Assembly: GCA_017577925.1 (NCBI GenBank)
Contig: PKQU01000043.1
Location: forward strand, 1 to 11,756
Length of the DNA: 11,756 bases
Direction: 5' to 3'
DNA from: Bacillota bacterium
Lineage (GTDB): Bacteria; Bacillota; Bacilli; Calditerricolales; Calditerricolaceae
Shown here: in pieces, positions 1-6,592 of the stretch
How positions within the stretch are numbered: position 1 is the first letter of the stretch
Layout: each line of letters starts with the position of its first letter
Made by a program: the position numbers and the translations under genes
Notes under the pieces: generated by a model
Databases searched by the model: none
Told to the model about the DNA's origin: nothing
Seen by the model: only the letters and a program-made list of their open reading frames with translations

Positions 1-659
1 TCGCCCTCGAGGACATTGAGGTGTGCAACCACGCCTACCGCGAGACGAATGCCGTGGTGCACATGACGCACCAGGTGGTCACCAAGAACGTGGCGAAGAC
101 GGAGTTTCTCCTCGGCGTGCTCACGCACATGGCGGAGACGATCGCCGTCGATCGGTATTCGCACGTTCGCGAGCGGATCGCCGAGGTGATCATCGCCCTT
201 GAGACGCTGAAGGCCTTCCTCGTGGCCAGCGAGGCCGAGGCCAAGGTGGACCGCTGGGGGAACCTGACGCCCAACTTTGCCCCGCTGAACGCCGCGCGCA
301 ACTGGTACCCGCGTCTCTACGGGCGGCTGATGGAAACCTTCCACCAGCTTGGGGCCAGCGGGCTGATCGCCATTCCCACCGAGGCCGACTTCCGGAACCC
401 GCAGGTACGGCCCCACCTTGACAAGTACCTGCAGGGTGCCAACGCCGATGCCTACGAGCGCGTGCAGCTGTTCCGCCTGGCGTGGGACATCTGCATGAGC
501 GGCTTCGGCATGCGCCAGGTGCTGTATGAGCGGTTCTTCTTCGGTGACCCCGTGCGCATGGCGGAAGCGCTCTACCTCGGCTACGACAAGCAGGTGTACG
601 TTGACCGGGTGAAGGAGTTCCTGGCCCGCCTGCGCGAGGACGAGGAGGTCCGCGCCTGA
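1..659 (+). CDS. hpaB: 4-hydroxyphenylacetate 3-monooxygenase, oxygenase component, C-terminal part (5' truncated by window)
   Basis: The frame is open from base 3 (218 codons visible) and ends at TGA 657-659, so the start lies outside the window. The protein is the C-terminal, mostly helical half of the HpaB/HpaH flavin-dependent monooxygenase family. Recognisable stretches are HQVVTKNVAKTEFLLG, LGASGLIAIPTEADF, KYLQGANADAYERVQLFRLAWD and RQVLYERFFFGDPVRMAEA, the last being the family hallmark near the C-terminus. Members use FADH2 from a separate reductase (HpaC, not in this window) to hydroxylate 4-hydroxyphenylacetate to 3,4-dihydroxyphenylacetate in the cytoplasm. The catalytic Arg/Tyr/His residues known for the family sit in the missing N-terminal half, so substrate cannot be judged from residues. 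Relatives act on chlorophenols or phenol, but a homoprotocatechuate dioxygenase 70 bases downstream favours 4-hydroxyphenylacetate. Family assignment is firm; substrate is inferred from context. Confidence 0.9.
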   Translation, partial: ALEDIEVCNHAYRETNAVVHMTHQVVTKNVAKTEFLLGVLTHMAETIAVDRYSHVRERIAEVIIALETLKAFLVASEAEAKVDRWGNLTPNFAPLNAARNWYPRLYGRLMETFHQLGASGLIAIPTEADFRNPQVRPHLDKYLQGANADAYERVQLFRLAWDICMSGFGMRQVLYERFFFGDPVRMAEALYLGYDKQVYVDRVKEFLARLREDEEVRA

Positions 660-686
660 ACGGCGGACGCGCGGCAAAAGTTTATG

Positions 687-712
687 GAATAGAATGAAAA
701 ATTCATGTATTC
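687..712 (+). promoter_or_regulatory. AT-rich imperfect inverted repeat upstream of hpaD (candidate operator or hairpin)
   Basis: GAATAGAATGAA (687-698) and TTCATGTATTC (702-712) are inverted copies apart from one extra or mismatched position, separated by AAA. The repeat lies in the 70-base gap between hpaB and hpaD and ends one base before the hpaD Shine-Dalgarno site (714-720). It is a rare AT-rich patch in GC-rich DNA. It contains a -10-like TAGAAT (690-695), but I see no good -35 at the right distance. It could be a regulator-binding site or an mRNA hairpin; no protein is identified. Confidence 0.4.
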
Positions 713-729
713 AGGGGAGGGACCGGGCC

Positions 730-1722
730 ATGGTGAACATCGTCCGTCTGCATCACGTGGAGCTGTGCGTCACCGATCTGGAGCGGTCCAAGGCGTTCTA
801 CGTCGACCTGCTCGGGTTGTACGTGACGGAAGAAACGAAGAACCAGGTGTTCCTGCGGGCCATCGAAGACGCCAACCACCACTGTCTTGTGCTGACCCAG
901 TCCGATACCCCCAGCGTGGGCCACATCGCGTACCGCGTGGCGCGGGAGGAGGACCTCGACGCGCTGGCCCAAACCTTTGCCGCACAGGGACTGCCCATGC
1001 GATGGGTGGCTTCCGGCGAGGAGCGCGGCCAGGGGCGGGCCCTGCGCGTGCAGGACCCGGTCGGCCTACCGGTGGAGTTTTTCTGCGCCATGGACAAAGC
1101 GGAGCGGATGCTGCAGAAATTCCATCTCCACCGTGGGGCGCGACTGCAGCGCATCGACCATATCCACTGCTTCGTGTCCGATTTGTCCAAGGCCTATGAC
1201 TGGTACACCAAGACCCTCGGCTTCCGCTGTTCCGAGGCGACGGTGACACCGGACGATCCGCCGAAACTGTGGGCGGCGTGGCTGTTTCGCAAGCCCAACG
1301 TCCACGATGTGGCCCTGACGCACCGCGACGGGCCGCGTTTCCACCACGTTGCCTTCTGGGTGCCCGATCCCAAGGTGATCCTTGATTTTTGCGACATCCT
1401 TGGCGCCACCGGCCACGCTTCGCGCATTGAACGGTACCCCGGCCGGCATGGCCTGTCCAATGCCTTTTTCCTGTACCTGCGGGATCCGGACGGCATCCGC
1501 GTCGAGCTGTACACCGGCGACTACTTCACCGGCGACCCCGACTGGGAGCCGGTGGTGTGGCGGAGCGATGACCCGCAGCGGGCCACGTTCTGGGGCGTCG
1601 CGTCGCCGCGGAGCTGGTTTGAGGAACTCGTGCCGGTCCGCCACGTGGTGACCGGCGAGCGGGTGGCCGTTCAGCCGAAACGGGAAGAAGGGGTGGCGCC
1701 ATGGGCCGCTTACGCGCGCTGA
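730..1722 (+). CDS. hpaD: 3,4-dihydroxyphenylacetate (homoprotocatechuate) 2,3-dioxygenase, VOC extradiol type
   Basis: This 330-residue protein has two vicinal-oxygen-chelate halves (about 5-120 and 140-265). It opens the ring of 3,4-dihydroxyphenylacetate between C2 and C3, the step after HpaB. The metal ligands of the Brevibacterium fuscum/Arthrobacter enzymes are present by motif alignment: His144 (RIDHIH), His206 (GPRFHHVAFW) and Glu259 (DPDGIRVELY). The second-sphere residues His192 (VHDVAL), Arg235, His240 and Tyr249 also fit, with spacings equal to the known enzyme from His192 onward. I chose ATG 730 because GGGGAGG (714-720) stands nine bases before it; the ATG at 694 lies upstream of that site inside the inverted repeat. 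The C-terminus is shorter than in the roughly 365-residue model enzyme. The end overlaps the next gene by 22 bases, suggesting translational coupling. The E. coli HpaD is an unrelated LigB-type enzyme with the same reaction. Whether it uses Fe(II) or Mn(II) cannot be read from sequence. Confidence 0.93.
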   Translation: MVNIVRLHHVELCVTDLERSKAFYVDLLGLYVTEETKNQVFLRAIEDANHHCLVLTQSDTPSVGHIAYRVAREEDLDALAQTFAAQGLPMRWVASGEERGQGRALRVQDPVGLPVEFFCAMDKAERMLQKFHLHRGARLQRIDHIHCFVSDLSKAYDWYTKTLGFRCSEATVTPDDPPKLWAAWLFRKPNVHDVALTHRDGPRFHHVAFWVPDPKVILDFCDILGATGHASRIERYPGRHGLSNAFFLYLRDPDGIRVELYTGDYFTGDPDWEPVVWRSDDPQRATFWGVASPRSWFEELVPVRHVVTGERVAVQPKREEGVAPWAAYAR

Positions 1723-2936
1723 TGTCCATCGGTTTGTGGCCCCTCCTGCTCGCGGTTCTGGTTGCCGGGTGCGCGGCACCGGCGACGAACACGGGCGGCA
1801 GTTCCGGTGGGGAGACGGGCGGCCCGGAGCCGGCGCAGGGTCCGCCGTCCGGTCCGGCGTCGGGGTCCATTCCCGTCGGCGTCATCGTGTCGGTGACGGG
1901 GGCGGCGTCAACGCTGGGCAAGCCGGAGCGGGATACGCTTCTCATGGTGGCCGAGGAGATCAACGCTGCCGGCGGCATCGGCGGAAAGAAGCTGGAGCTC
2001 TTCGTGTACGATGACGAGTCGGATCCGACCAAGGCGGTGCTGGCGCTCAAGAAACTGCTCAATGAACACAAGGTGGTCACCGTCATCGGCGGGACCACGA
2101 GCACCAGCAGCCTGGCGATGATTCCCGAGATCGAGCGGGCGCAAGTTCCCTTCCTTTCCCTCGCGTCGGATATGCGCATTGCCACGCCGGTGAAGAAGTG
2201 GGTTTTCAAGGTGGCGCAGGGGGACGACCTTGTCGTGCCCAAGCTGCTCGCGTACCTGCAAAAACGGGGGATCCGCAATGTGGCGTGGATGAACTCGGCC
2301 AACGATTATGGGGAGGGCGGAAAGCGCGAATTTGAGGCCCAGGCGAAGCGGTACGGGATCACGGCGGTGGGGTTTGCCACCTTCAAGGCCGACGACAAGA
2401 GCATGGTTCCGCAGCTGACCAACCTGCGGGCGAAAAGACCGGAAGCCCTCCTCGTGTACACCACTGTGCCTTCGGGGGCCATCGTGGCACAAAACGCGCG
2501 CCAGCTTGGCTATGACATCCCCATCCTCCAGTCCAACGGCATTGCCAACAAGGCCTTCATCGAGCAGGCCAAGGAGGCGGCGGAAGGGGTCATCTTCACT
2601 GCCGGCAAGCTCCTCGTCGCCGACCAGCTCCCCGACAGCGATCCGCAGAAGCCGATTCTCTTGGCCTACCGCCAGGCCTTTGAGGCCAAGTACAACGATC
2701 CCGCCAACACCTTTGGTGGTCACGCATGGGACGCCATCCAGATGCTCGTTGCCGCCCTCAAGGCCGGGGCGACGGAGCCGGCGGCGATCCGCGACTACCT
2801 TGAGCGGAATATTCAGCAGTTTGTCGGCGTGACCGGTGTGTTCACGTTCACGCCGGAGGACCACAACGGGCTGAAGGAAGACGCCCTGGTGCTCATCGAG
2901 GTCCGCAACGGTGCATGGAAGTTGTTGGAACCCTAA
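1701..2936 (+). CDS. Branched-chain-amino-acid-type ABC transporter substrate-binding lipoprotein, probably aromatic-acid binding
   Basis: This 411-residue protein starts with a lipoprotein signal peptide: basic residues Arg3 and Arg5, a hydrophobic core, and the lipobox VAGC with Cys24 as the lipidated residue. A Gly/Pro/Ser-rich tether (about 25-54) follows, then a type-1 periplasmic-binding fold beginning SIPVGVIVSVTGAAS. Typical family stretches are EEINAAGGIGGKKLELFVYD, DESDPTKAV, VIGGTTSTSS and the late GGHAWDAIQMLVAALKAG. Start 1701 has AAGAAGGGG (1685-1693) at good spacing and supplies the basic n-region; an in-frame ATG at 1722 would overlap the hpaD stop as TGATG but lacks both. The protein should be anchored outside the membrane and feed LivH/LivM. 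The DDESDPTKAV region resembles aromatic-acid-binding members such as the CouP (RPA1789) type. Together with hpaB and hpaD upstream this suggests uptake of hydroxyphenylacetate or a related acid; that substrate is inference. Confidence 0.88.
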   Translation: MGRLRALMSIGLWPLLLAVLVAGCAAPATNTGGSSGGETGGPEPAQGPPSGPASGSIPVGVIVSVTGAASTLGKPERDTLLMVAEEINAAGGIGGKKLELFVYDDESDPTKAVLALKKLLNEHKVVTVIGGTTSTSSLAMIPEIERAQVPFLSLASDMRIATPVKKWVFKVAQGDDLVVPKLLAYLQKRGIRNVAWMNSANDYGEGGKREFEAQAKRYGITAVGFATFKADDKSMVPQLTNLRAKRPEALLVYTTVPSGAIVAQNARQLGYDIPILQSNGIANKAFIEQAKEAAEGVIFTAGKLLVADQLPDSDPQKPILLAYRQAFEAKYNDPANTFGGHAWDAIQMLVAALKAGATEPAAIRDYLERNIQQFVGVTGVFTFTPEDHNGLKEDALVLIEVRNGAWKLLEP

Positions 2937-2940
2937 GCAG

Positions 2941-2970
2941 GGCGGCGAGCCTCCTGTGTGGCTCGTCGGC
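2941..2970 (+). promoter_or_regulatory. Intercistronic hairpin between binding-protein gene and livH
   Basis: GGCGGCGAGCC (2941-2951) pairs with GGCTCGTCGGC (2960-2970) across an 8-base loop, with one G-G mismatch and one G-T wobble. It begins four bases after the binding-protein stop codon and no T-run follows, so it is unlikely to be a full terminator. Such hairpins commonly protect the 3' end of the binding-protein mRNA or attenuate transcription into the permease genes, giving an excess of binding protein. That role is inferred. Confidence 0.55.
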
Positions 2971-3004
2971 GTTTCGGCATGATGCGCTGAAAGGGGGGAA
3001 GGCG

Positions 3005-3886
3005 GTGGATGCGGGCACGATGGTGCTGCAGCTGATGTTATCCGGCTTGACCGTGGGAGCGATTTACGCGCTGGTTGCCGTCGGGTTTGTACTCATCTAC
3101 AACGTAACCGGCGTCCTCAACTTCGCCCAAGGCGAGTTTGCCGCCGTGGGCGCCCTTACCGGGGCGTGGCTGTCGATGCGGGGACTGCCCCTGTGGGTGT
3201 GCGTGGTGCTGGCTGTGCTCGTGGCGGCCGCCGTGGCGGCGGGGGTGGAGCGGGCGGTGGTGCATCCCGCCCGCCAGAGCCGGCCGATGACGGTGATCAT
3301 GCTGACGATCGGGGCGGGGATGGCGTTGCGTGGCGCGGCGCTGCTGGTCTTCGGCACCGATCCTCTCGCCATGCCTATGTTCACCGAAGGGGAGCCGATC
3401 TCCATCGGCGGGGCGACGATCCTGTGGCAGACTGTATGGGCGCTGGTGCTCTGCTTGCTCTTTTTTGCTGCCCTGGTTTTCTTCTTCGAGAAGACCTACA
3501 CGGGGAAGGCCGTGCGGGCCAACGTCATGAACCGTTTCGCCGCGCGCCTGTACGGCATCCGCCCGACCACGCTGTCCTTCTGGGTCTTTGTCGTCGGCGG
3601 GGCCGTCAGCGGTCTGGCCGGCGTGGTGGTCGCGCCGATCACCGGGGCCACCTATGACATGGGGTTGATGTTGAGCATGAAAGGATTTGTCGCCGCGGTG
3701 ATCGGCGGGCTGAACAACGCCGCGGCGGCCGTTGTTGGGGCCGTGTTGCTCGGCGTCGTTGAGTCACTGGCCACGGGGTTGTTGTCGTCCGGATACGGCG
3801 ACGTGATCAGCTTTGCGCTTCTCCTTGCCATGCTGCTGGTACGGCCATCGGGCTTGTGGAGCCGGGCCGAGGGCAAGCGGGTGTGA
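3005..3886 (+). CDS. livH: Branched-chain-amino-acid-type ABC transporter permease LivH
   Basis: This integral membrane protein of 293 residues is one of the two channel subunits of the importer. The N-terminal LivH signature is clear: GLTVGAIYALVAVGFVLIYN followed by VTGVLNFAQGEFAAVGA. Further hydrophobic helices follow, and a cytoplasmic loop with ANVMNRFAARLYGI is the likely contact with the ATPases. The C-terminal GFVAAVIGGLNNAAAAVVGA and LLVRPSGLWS are also typical. I chose GTG 3005 because AAGGGGGG (2991-2998) stands six bases before it. The reading frame can be extended to an ATG at 2915, but that would run through the end of the preceding gene and the intercistronic hairpin and add about 30 residues with no family counterpart. 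ATG 3020 is too far from the ribosome site. The gene lies 26 bases before livM in the same operon. Confidence 0.92.
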   Translation: MDAGTMVLQLMLSGLTVGAIYALVAVGFVLIYNVTGVLNFAQGEFAAVGALTGAWLSMRGLPLWVCVVLAVLVAAAVAAGVERAVVHPARQSRPMTVIMLTIGAGMALRGAALLVFGTDPLAMPMFTEGEPISIGGATILWQTVWALVLCLLFFAALVFFFEKTYTGKAVRANVMNRFAARLYGIRPTTLSFWVFVVGGAVSGLAGVVVAPITGATYDMGLMLSMKGFVAAVIGGLNNAAAAVVGAVLLGVVESLATGLLSSGYGDVISFALLLAMLLVRPSGLWSRAEGKRV

Positions 3887-3912
3887 GCCTCGATAGCGGA
3901 AAGGGGGCAACA

Positions 3913-4908
3913 ATGGCCGTGCGTGTGAAAACCCGCCGGTACATAGGGATGATCGCCGTTTCCGTCGCGGCTTTGGCGCTCCTGGCGTGGGGGGCAAGCC
4001 CCTACTGGCTCAGCGTGCTCAACGTGATCGGCCTGTACACCGTGGTGGCCGTCGGCTTGTCCCTTTTGATGGGGTACGCCGGCCAGGTGTCGCTGGGCCA
4101 CGCCGGGTTTTACGGCATGGGCGCCTATGTGGCGGCGGTGTTGTCAACCCGGTTGGGATGGAACGGGTGGCTGACGCTGCCGGCGGCCGTATTGCTGACG
4201 ATGGCTGTGGCCTGGGTGGTGGGGCGGCCGGCAGTGCGTCTGCGCGAACACTACCTGGCCATGGCCACGCTGGGGCTGGGGATGGTGTTTCATATTGTCA
4301 TGGTGGAATGGGAGGCGGTGACCGGCGGCTCGTCGGGGATTGTCGGCATTCCGGCGCTGGCCGTCGGTCCGTGGACCGTCGAGGGGGAACGGGCATGGCT
4401 GATCCTCACGTGGGGCGCGGCGGCGATGGCGCTGGCCATGGCTTACAGCCTGGTGACGTCCCCGATTGGCCGCGCGCTGCGGGCCATTGCCGGAAGCGAA
4501 GCGGCGGCGGAAGCGCTCGGCATTCCCGCGTCACGCTACAAGCTGGCCGTCTTTGTGCTCAGCGCCGGTTTCGCCGGGCTGGCCGGGGCGCTGTATGCCT
4601 TTTACGTCACGTTTGTTAGCCCGTCGTCCTTCGGCGTAATGATGTCGATCCAGTTCGTGATGATGGTCGTTGTCGGCGGGGGGCACCGCCTGTGGGGAGC
4701 GCCGGCCGGGGCGGCGACCCTTGTGCTGCTCGGTGAAGGGGTGAAGGCGTACCTGCCGGCGCTGCTGCCCGGCGCGGGCGGGGAGGTGCAGCTTGTTTTC
4801 TACGGGCTTCTCCTGATTGCAATCCTGCTGCTGAAACCCGACGGCGTCCTCACCGGGTGGGCAACGTGGCGGCGCAAAAGGAGCGGGGAGCATGCCCGGG
4901 CTGCTTGA
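3913..4908 (+). CDS. livM: Branched-chain-amino-acid-type ABC transporter permease LivM
   Basis: This second channel subunit has 331 residues. A first membrane segment (about 11-27) precedes the family signature GYAGQVSLGHAGFYGMGAYV at about 54-73. The cytoplasmic coupling loop GRALRAIAGSEAAAEALGIP is the LivM/LivH EAA-like motif that docks on LivG and LivF. The C-terminal LLKPDGVLTG is also typical of LivM. The usual Gly-Thr-Leu-Trp-Gly motif near the C-terminal third reads GGGHRLWGAP here, a modest variation. I chose ATG 3913, five bases after AAAGGGGG (3900-3907). An upstream in-frame ATG at 3856 lies inside livH and gives a polar extension unlike the family. The 3' end overlaps livG by 17 bases, so the two are probably translated together. 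Confidence 0.92.
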   Translation: MAVRVKTRRYIGMIAVSVAALALLAWGASPYWLSVLNVIGLYTVVAVGLSLLMGYAGQVSLGHAGFYGMGAYVAAVLSTRLGWNGWLTLPAAVLLTMAVAWVVGRPAVRLREHYLAMATLGLGMVFHIVMVEWEAVTGGSSGIVGIPALAVGPWTVEGERAWLILTWGAAAMALAMAYSLVTSPIGRALRAIAGSEAAAEALGIPASRYKLAVFVLSAGFAGLAGALYAFYVTFVSPSSFGVMMSIQFVMMVVVGGGHRLWGAPAGAATLVLLGEGVKAYLPALLPGAGGEVQLVFYGLLLIAILLLKPDGVLTGWATWRRKRSGEHARAA

Positions 4909-5659
4909 GGTGCGCCGGCTGACAAAGCGGTTTGGCGGGGTGCAGGCCGTGGTCGATGTCTCGTTTTCGGTCCCGCCTGGCATTCTCTACGCCGTCATCG
5001 GACCAAACGGCGCCGGCAAAACGACACTGTTCAACCTCGTGTCCGGGTATTTGGCCGCCGATTCCGGTGAGGTGCGGTTCAACGGGCAGTCCATTCGGGG
5101 ATGGCCGGCCCACCGCATCGCCCGCGCCGGCCTTGCGCGCACGTTCCAGAACCTCGAACTGTTTCCCGGCATGACCGTCCTGGAGAACGTGATGGTCGGC
5201 TGCGACGCGCGTGTCCGCTGCGGGTGGCTGGACGCCTTGTTCGGTACCGGCCGCCGGCGCGCCGCCAATGCCACCTCGCGCGAAGAGGCGCGGCGGCTTC
5301 TTGCGCTTTTTTCCTTGGACGGCGTGGCCGACATTCCCGCGGGTTCGCTCGCATACGGGATGCAGCGGATGGTGGAGATCGTTCGCGCCTTCGCCCTGCG
5401 GCCGAAGCTGCTTCTCCTCGATGAACCGGCGGCGGGGCTGAACCCTGCCGAGCGGCAGCAGCTGGCGGCGGTGCTCCGGCAGGCGCGGGCCCAAGGCGTC
5501 ACGGTGCTCCTCGTCGAACACGACGTCGATCTGGTGATGACCGTGGCGGATCGCATCCTCGTGCTTGACCAGGGCCGGGTTCTCGCCGAAGGAACCCCGG
5601 AGGAGATCCAGACCCATCCCGCCGTGGTGGCGGCGTACCTGGGGGAAGAGGTGAGCTGA
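4892..5659 (+). CDS. livG: Branched-chain-amino-acid-type ABC transporter ATP-binding protein LivG
   Basis: This cytoplasmic ATPase of 255 residues powers the importer as a pair with LivF. The ABC motifs in order are Walker A GPNGAGKTT (37-45), Q-loop Gln86 in RTFQNLELF, a degenerate signature LAYGM (153-157) followed by QRMVEIVRA, Walker B LLLLDEP with the catalytic Glu (173-179), and switch His210 in LLVEHDVDLV. The Tyr-Gly form of the signature is usual for LivG proteins, so it is not a sign of damage. The long insertion between Q-loop and signature (about 105-135) also fits LivG. The start ATG 4892 follows AAAAGGAG (4876-4883) and lies inside the end of livM. The stop is one base before the livF start, so all Liv subunits are probably expressed together. 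Confidence 0.93.
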   Translation: MPGLLEVRRLTKRFGGVQAVVDVSFSVPPGILYAVIGPNGAGKTTLFNLVSGYLAADSGEVRFNGQSIRGWPAHRIARAGLARTFQNLELFPGMTVLENVMVGCDARVRCGWLDALFGTGRRRAANATSREEARRLLALFSLDGVADIPAGSLAYGMQRMVEIVRAFALRPKLLLLDEPAAGLNPAERQQLAAVLRQARAQGVTVLLVEHDVDLVMTVADRILVLDQGRVLAEGTPEEIQTHPAVVAAYLGEEVS

Positions 5660-5660
5660 C

Positions 5661-6407
5661 ATGCTGGCGGCCATCGACTTGCGCGTGTATCGCGGTCCGG
5701 CACCGGTGCTGCACGGGGTTACCCTTCAGGTGGACGAAGGGGAAATCGTCGCCGTCGTCGGGCCCAATGGCGCGGGCAAGAGCACGCTGCTCGGCGCCTT
5801 GGCCGGTTGTTTTCCGCCCGCCGCCGGCCGCGTGATGTTCGCCGGTGAGGATGTGACGGGAACGGCTCCGGAGACGCTGGTGCGCCGCGGCCTGGTGCTG
5901 GTGCCGGAGCGACGGCAGGTGTTTCCCGGTCTTACCGTGCGGGACAACCTGTTGCTCGGCGCCTACCATTGGTATCGCCGGAACAAGGGTGAGGCCGCGG
6001 CGCTGTTGGACGCCGTGCTGGCCGATTTTCCGCGCCTGCGCGAGCGCATCGGCCAGCTCGCCGGCAGCCTGAGCGGCGGCGAGCAGCAGATGCTGGCCAT
6101 CGGGCGGGGGATCATGGCCCGGCCCCGGGTTCTCCTCCTTGACGAACCGTCCCTCGGATTGGCTCCGAAGGTGGTGACGGACCTCTTTTCCCGTTTTCGC
6201 CAACTGTGCACCCGATACGGGACGGCCATGATTCTCGTGGAGCAAAATGTCCGCGCCGCCTTCCGTGTGGCCGACCGCGCCTACGTGCTCGAGCGCGGCC
6301 GGGTGGTGCGGGAAGGCCCGGTCGAGGCGCTGCGCGAGGATCCCCATGTGGTGGGGGCGTACCTTGGGAAGCGCCTGCCCGCCGCGTTGAGGGCAGATGC
6401 GCGGTAG
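5661..6407 (+). CDS. livF: Branched-chain-amino-acid-type ABC transporter ATP-binding protein LivF
   Basis: This is the partner ATPase of LivG, 248 residues. Motifs are Walker A GPNGAGKST (34-42), the LivF-type Q-loop region VPERRQVFPGLTVRDNLLLG (81-100), a full signature LSGGEQQMLAIGRG (137-150), and Walker B VLLLDEPSLGLAP (157-169). The switch position is Gln195 in ILVEQNVRAA rather than His; this is normal for LivF. The start ATG lies one base after the livG stop and uses a ribosome site inside the livG end (AGAGGTGAG, 5647-5655). It is the last gene of the importer cluster and is followed at once by a strong terminator, which marks the end of the hpa-liv transcription unit. Confidence 0.93.
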   Translation: MLAAIDLRVYRGPAPVLHGVTLQVDEGEIVAVVGPNGAGKSTLLGALAGCFPPAAGRVMFAGEDVTGTAPETLVRRGLVLVPERRQVFPGLTVRDNLLLGAYHWYRRNKGEAAALLDAVLADFPRLRERIGQLAGSLSGGEQQMLAIGRGIMARPRVLLLDEPSLGLAPKVVTDLFSRFRQLCTRYGTAMILVEQNVRAAFRVADRAYVLERGRVVREGPVEALREDPHVVGAYLGKRLPAALRADAR

Positions 6408-6412
6408 GCGGC

Positions 6413-6435
6413 AAAGCGGTGCGCCCGCTTTTTTT
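6413..6435 (+). terminator. Intrinsic terminator after livF
   Basis: AAAGCGG (6413-6419) pairs perfectly with CCGCTTT (6425-6431) across the 5-base loop TGCGC. The T-run spans 6429-6435, and after one G four more T residues follow. It begins six bases after the livF stop codon. This is a textbook Rho-independent terminator and separates the hpa-liv unit from the next operon. Confidence 0.88.
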
Positions 6436-6497
6436 GTTTTCCGTGTCTTCCCGACGCTGCGTCTTCCCCGCTCCCGTGGGTTGTCGAGAGATTTTTC

Positions 6498-6526
6498 TTG
6501 GCCTTTGTGGCGCGGTGGGTTACGCT
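6498..6526 (+). promoter_or_regulatory. Candidate sigma-A-type promoter for the three-gene ABC-2 operon
   Basis: A -35-like TTGGCC (6498-6503) and a -10-like TACGCT (6521-6526) are separated by exactly 17 bases. The -10 keeps the conserved T, A and final T; the -35 keeps TTG. A purine-rich stretch with a plausible start site follows, and the ribosome site of the next gene begins about 50 bases on. The location, between a terminator and the first gene of a new operon, is where a promoter is expected. Two copies of GTCTTCCC lie just upstream at 6445-6452 and 6461-6468. Confidence 0.5.
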
Positions 6527-6592
6527 AGAGAGAAAGATATGGTCACGTTGCCCTTTCGGCGAGGCGCCAAACAGGCAAGAGGAGGAGTGGAT

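Noticed and set aside
1526..2302. Open frame of 258 codons on the - strand
   Set aside because: It lies opposite the dioxygenase end and the binding-protein gene and shows no family motif.
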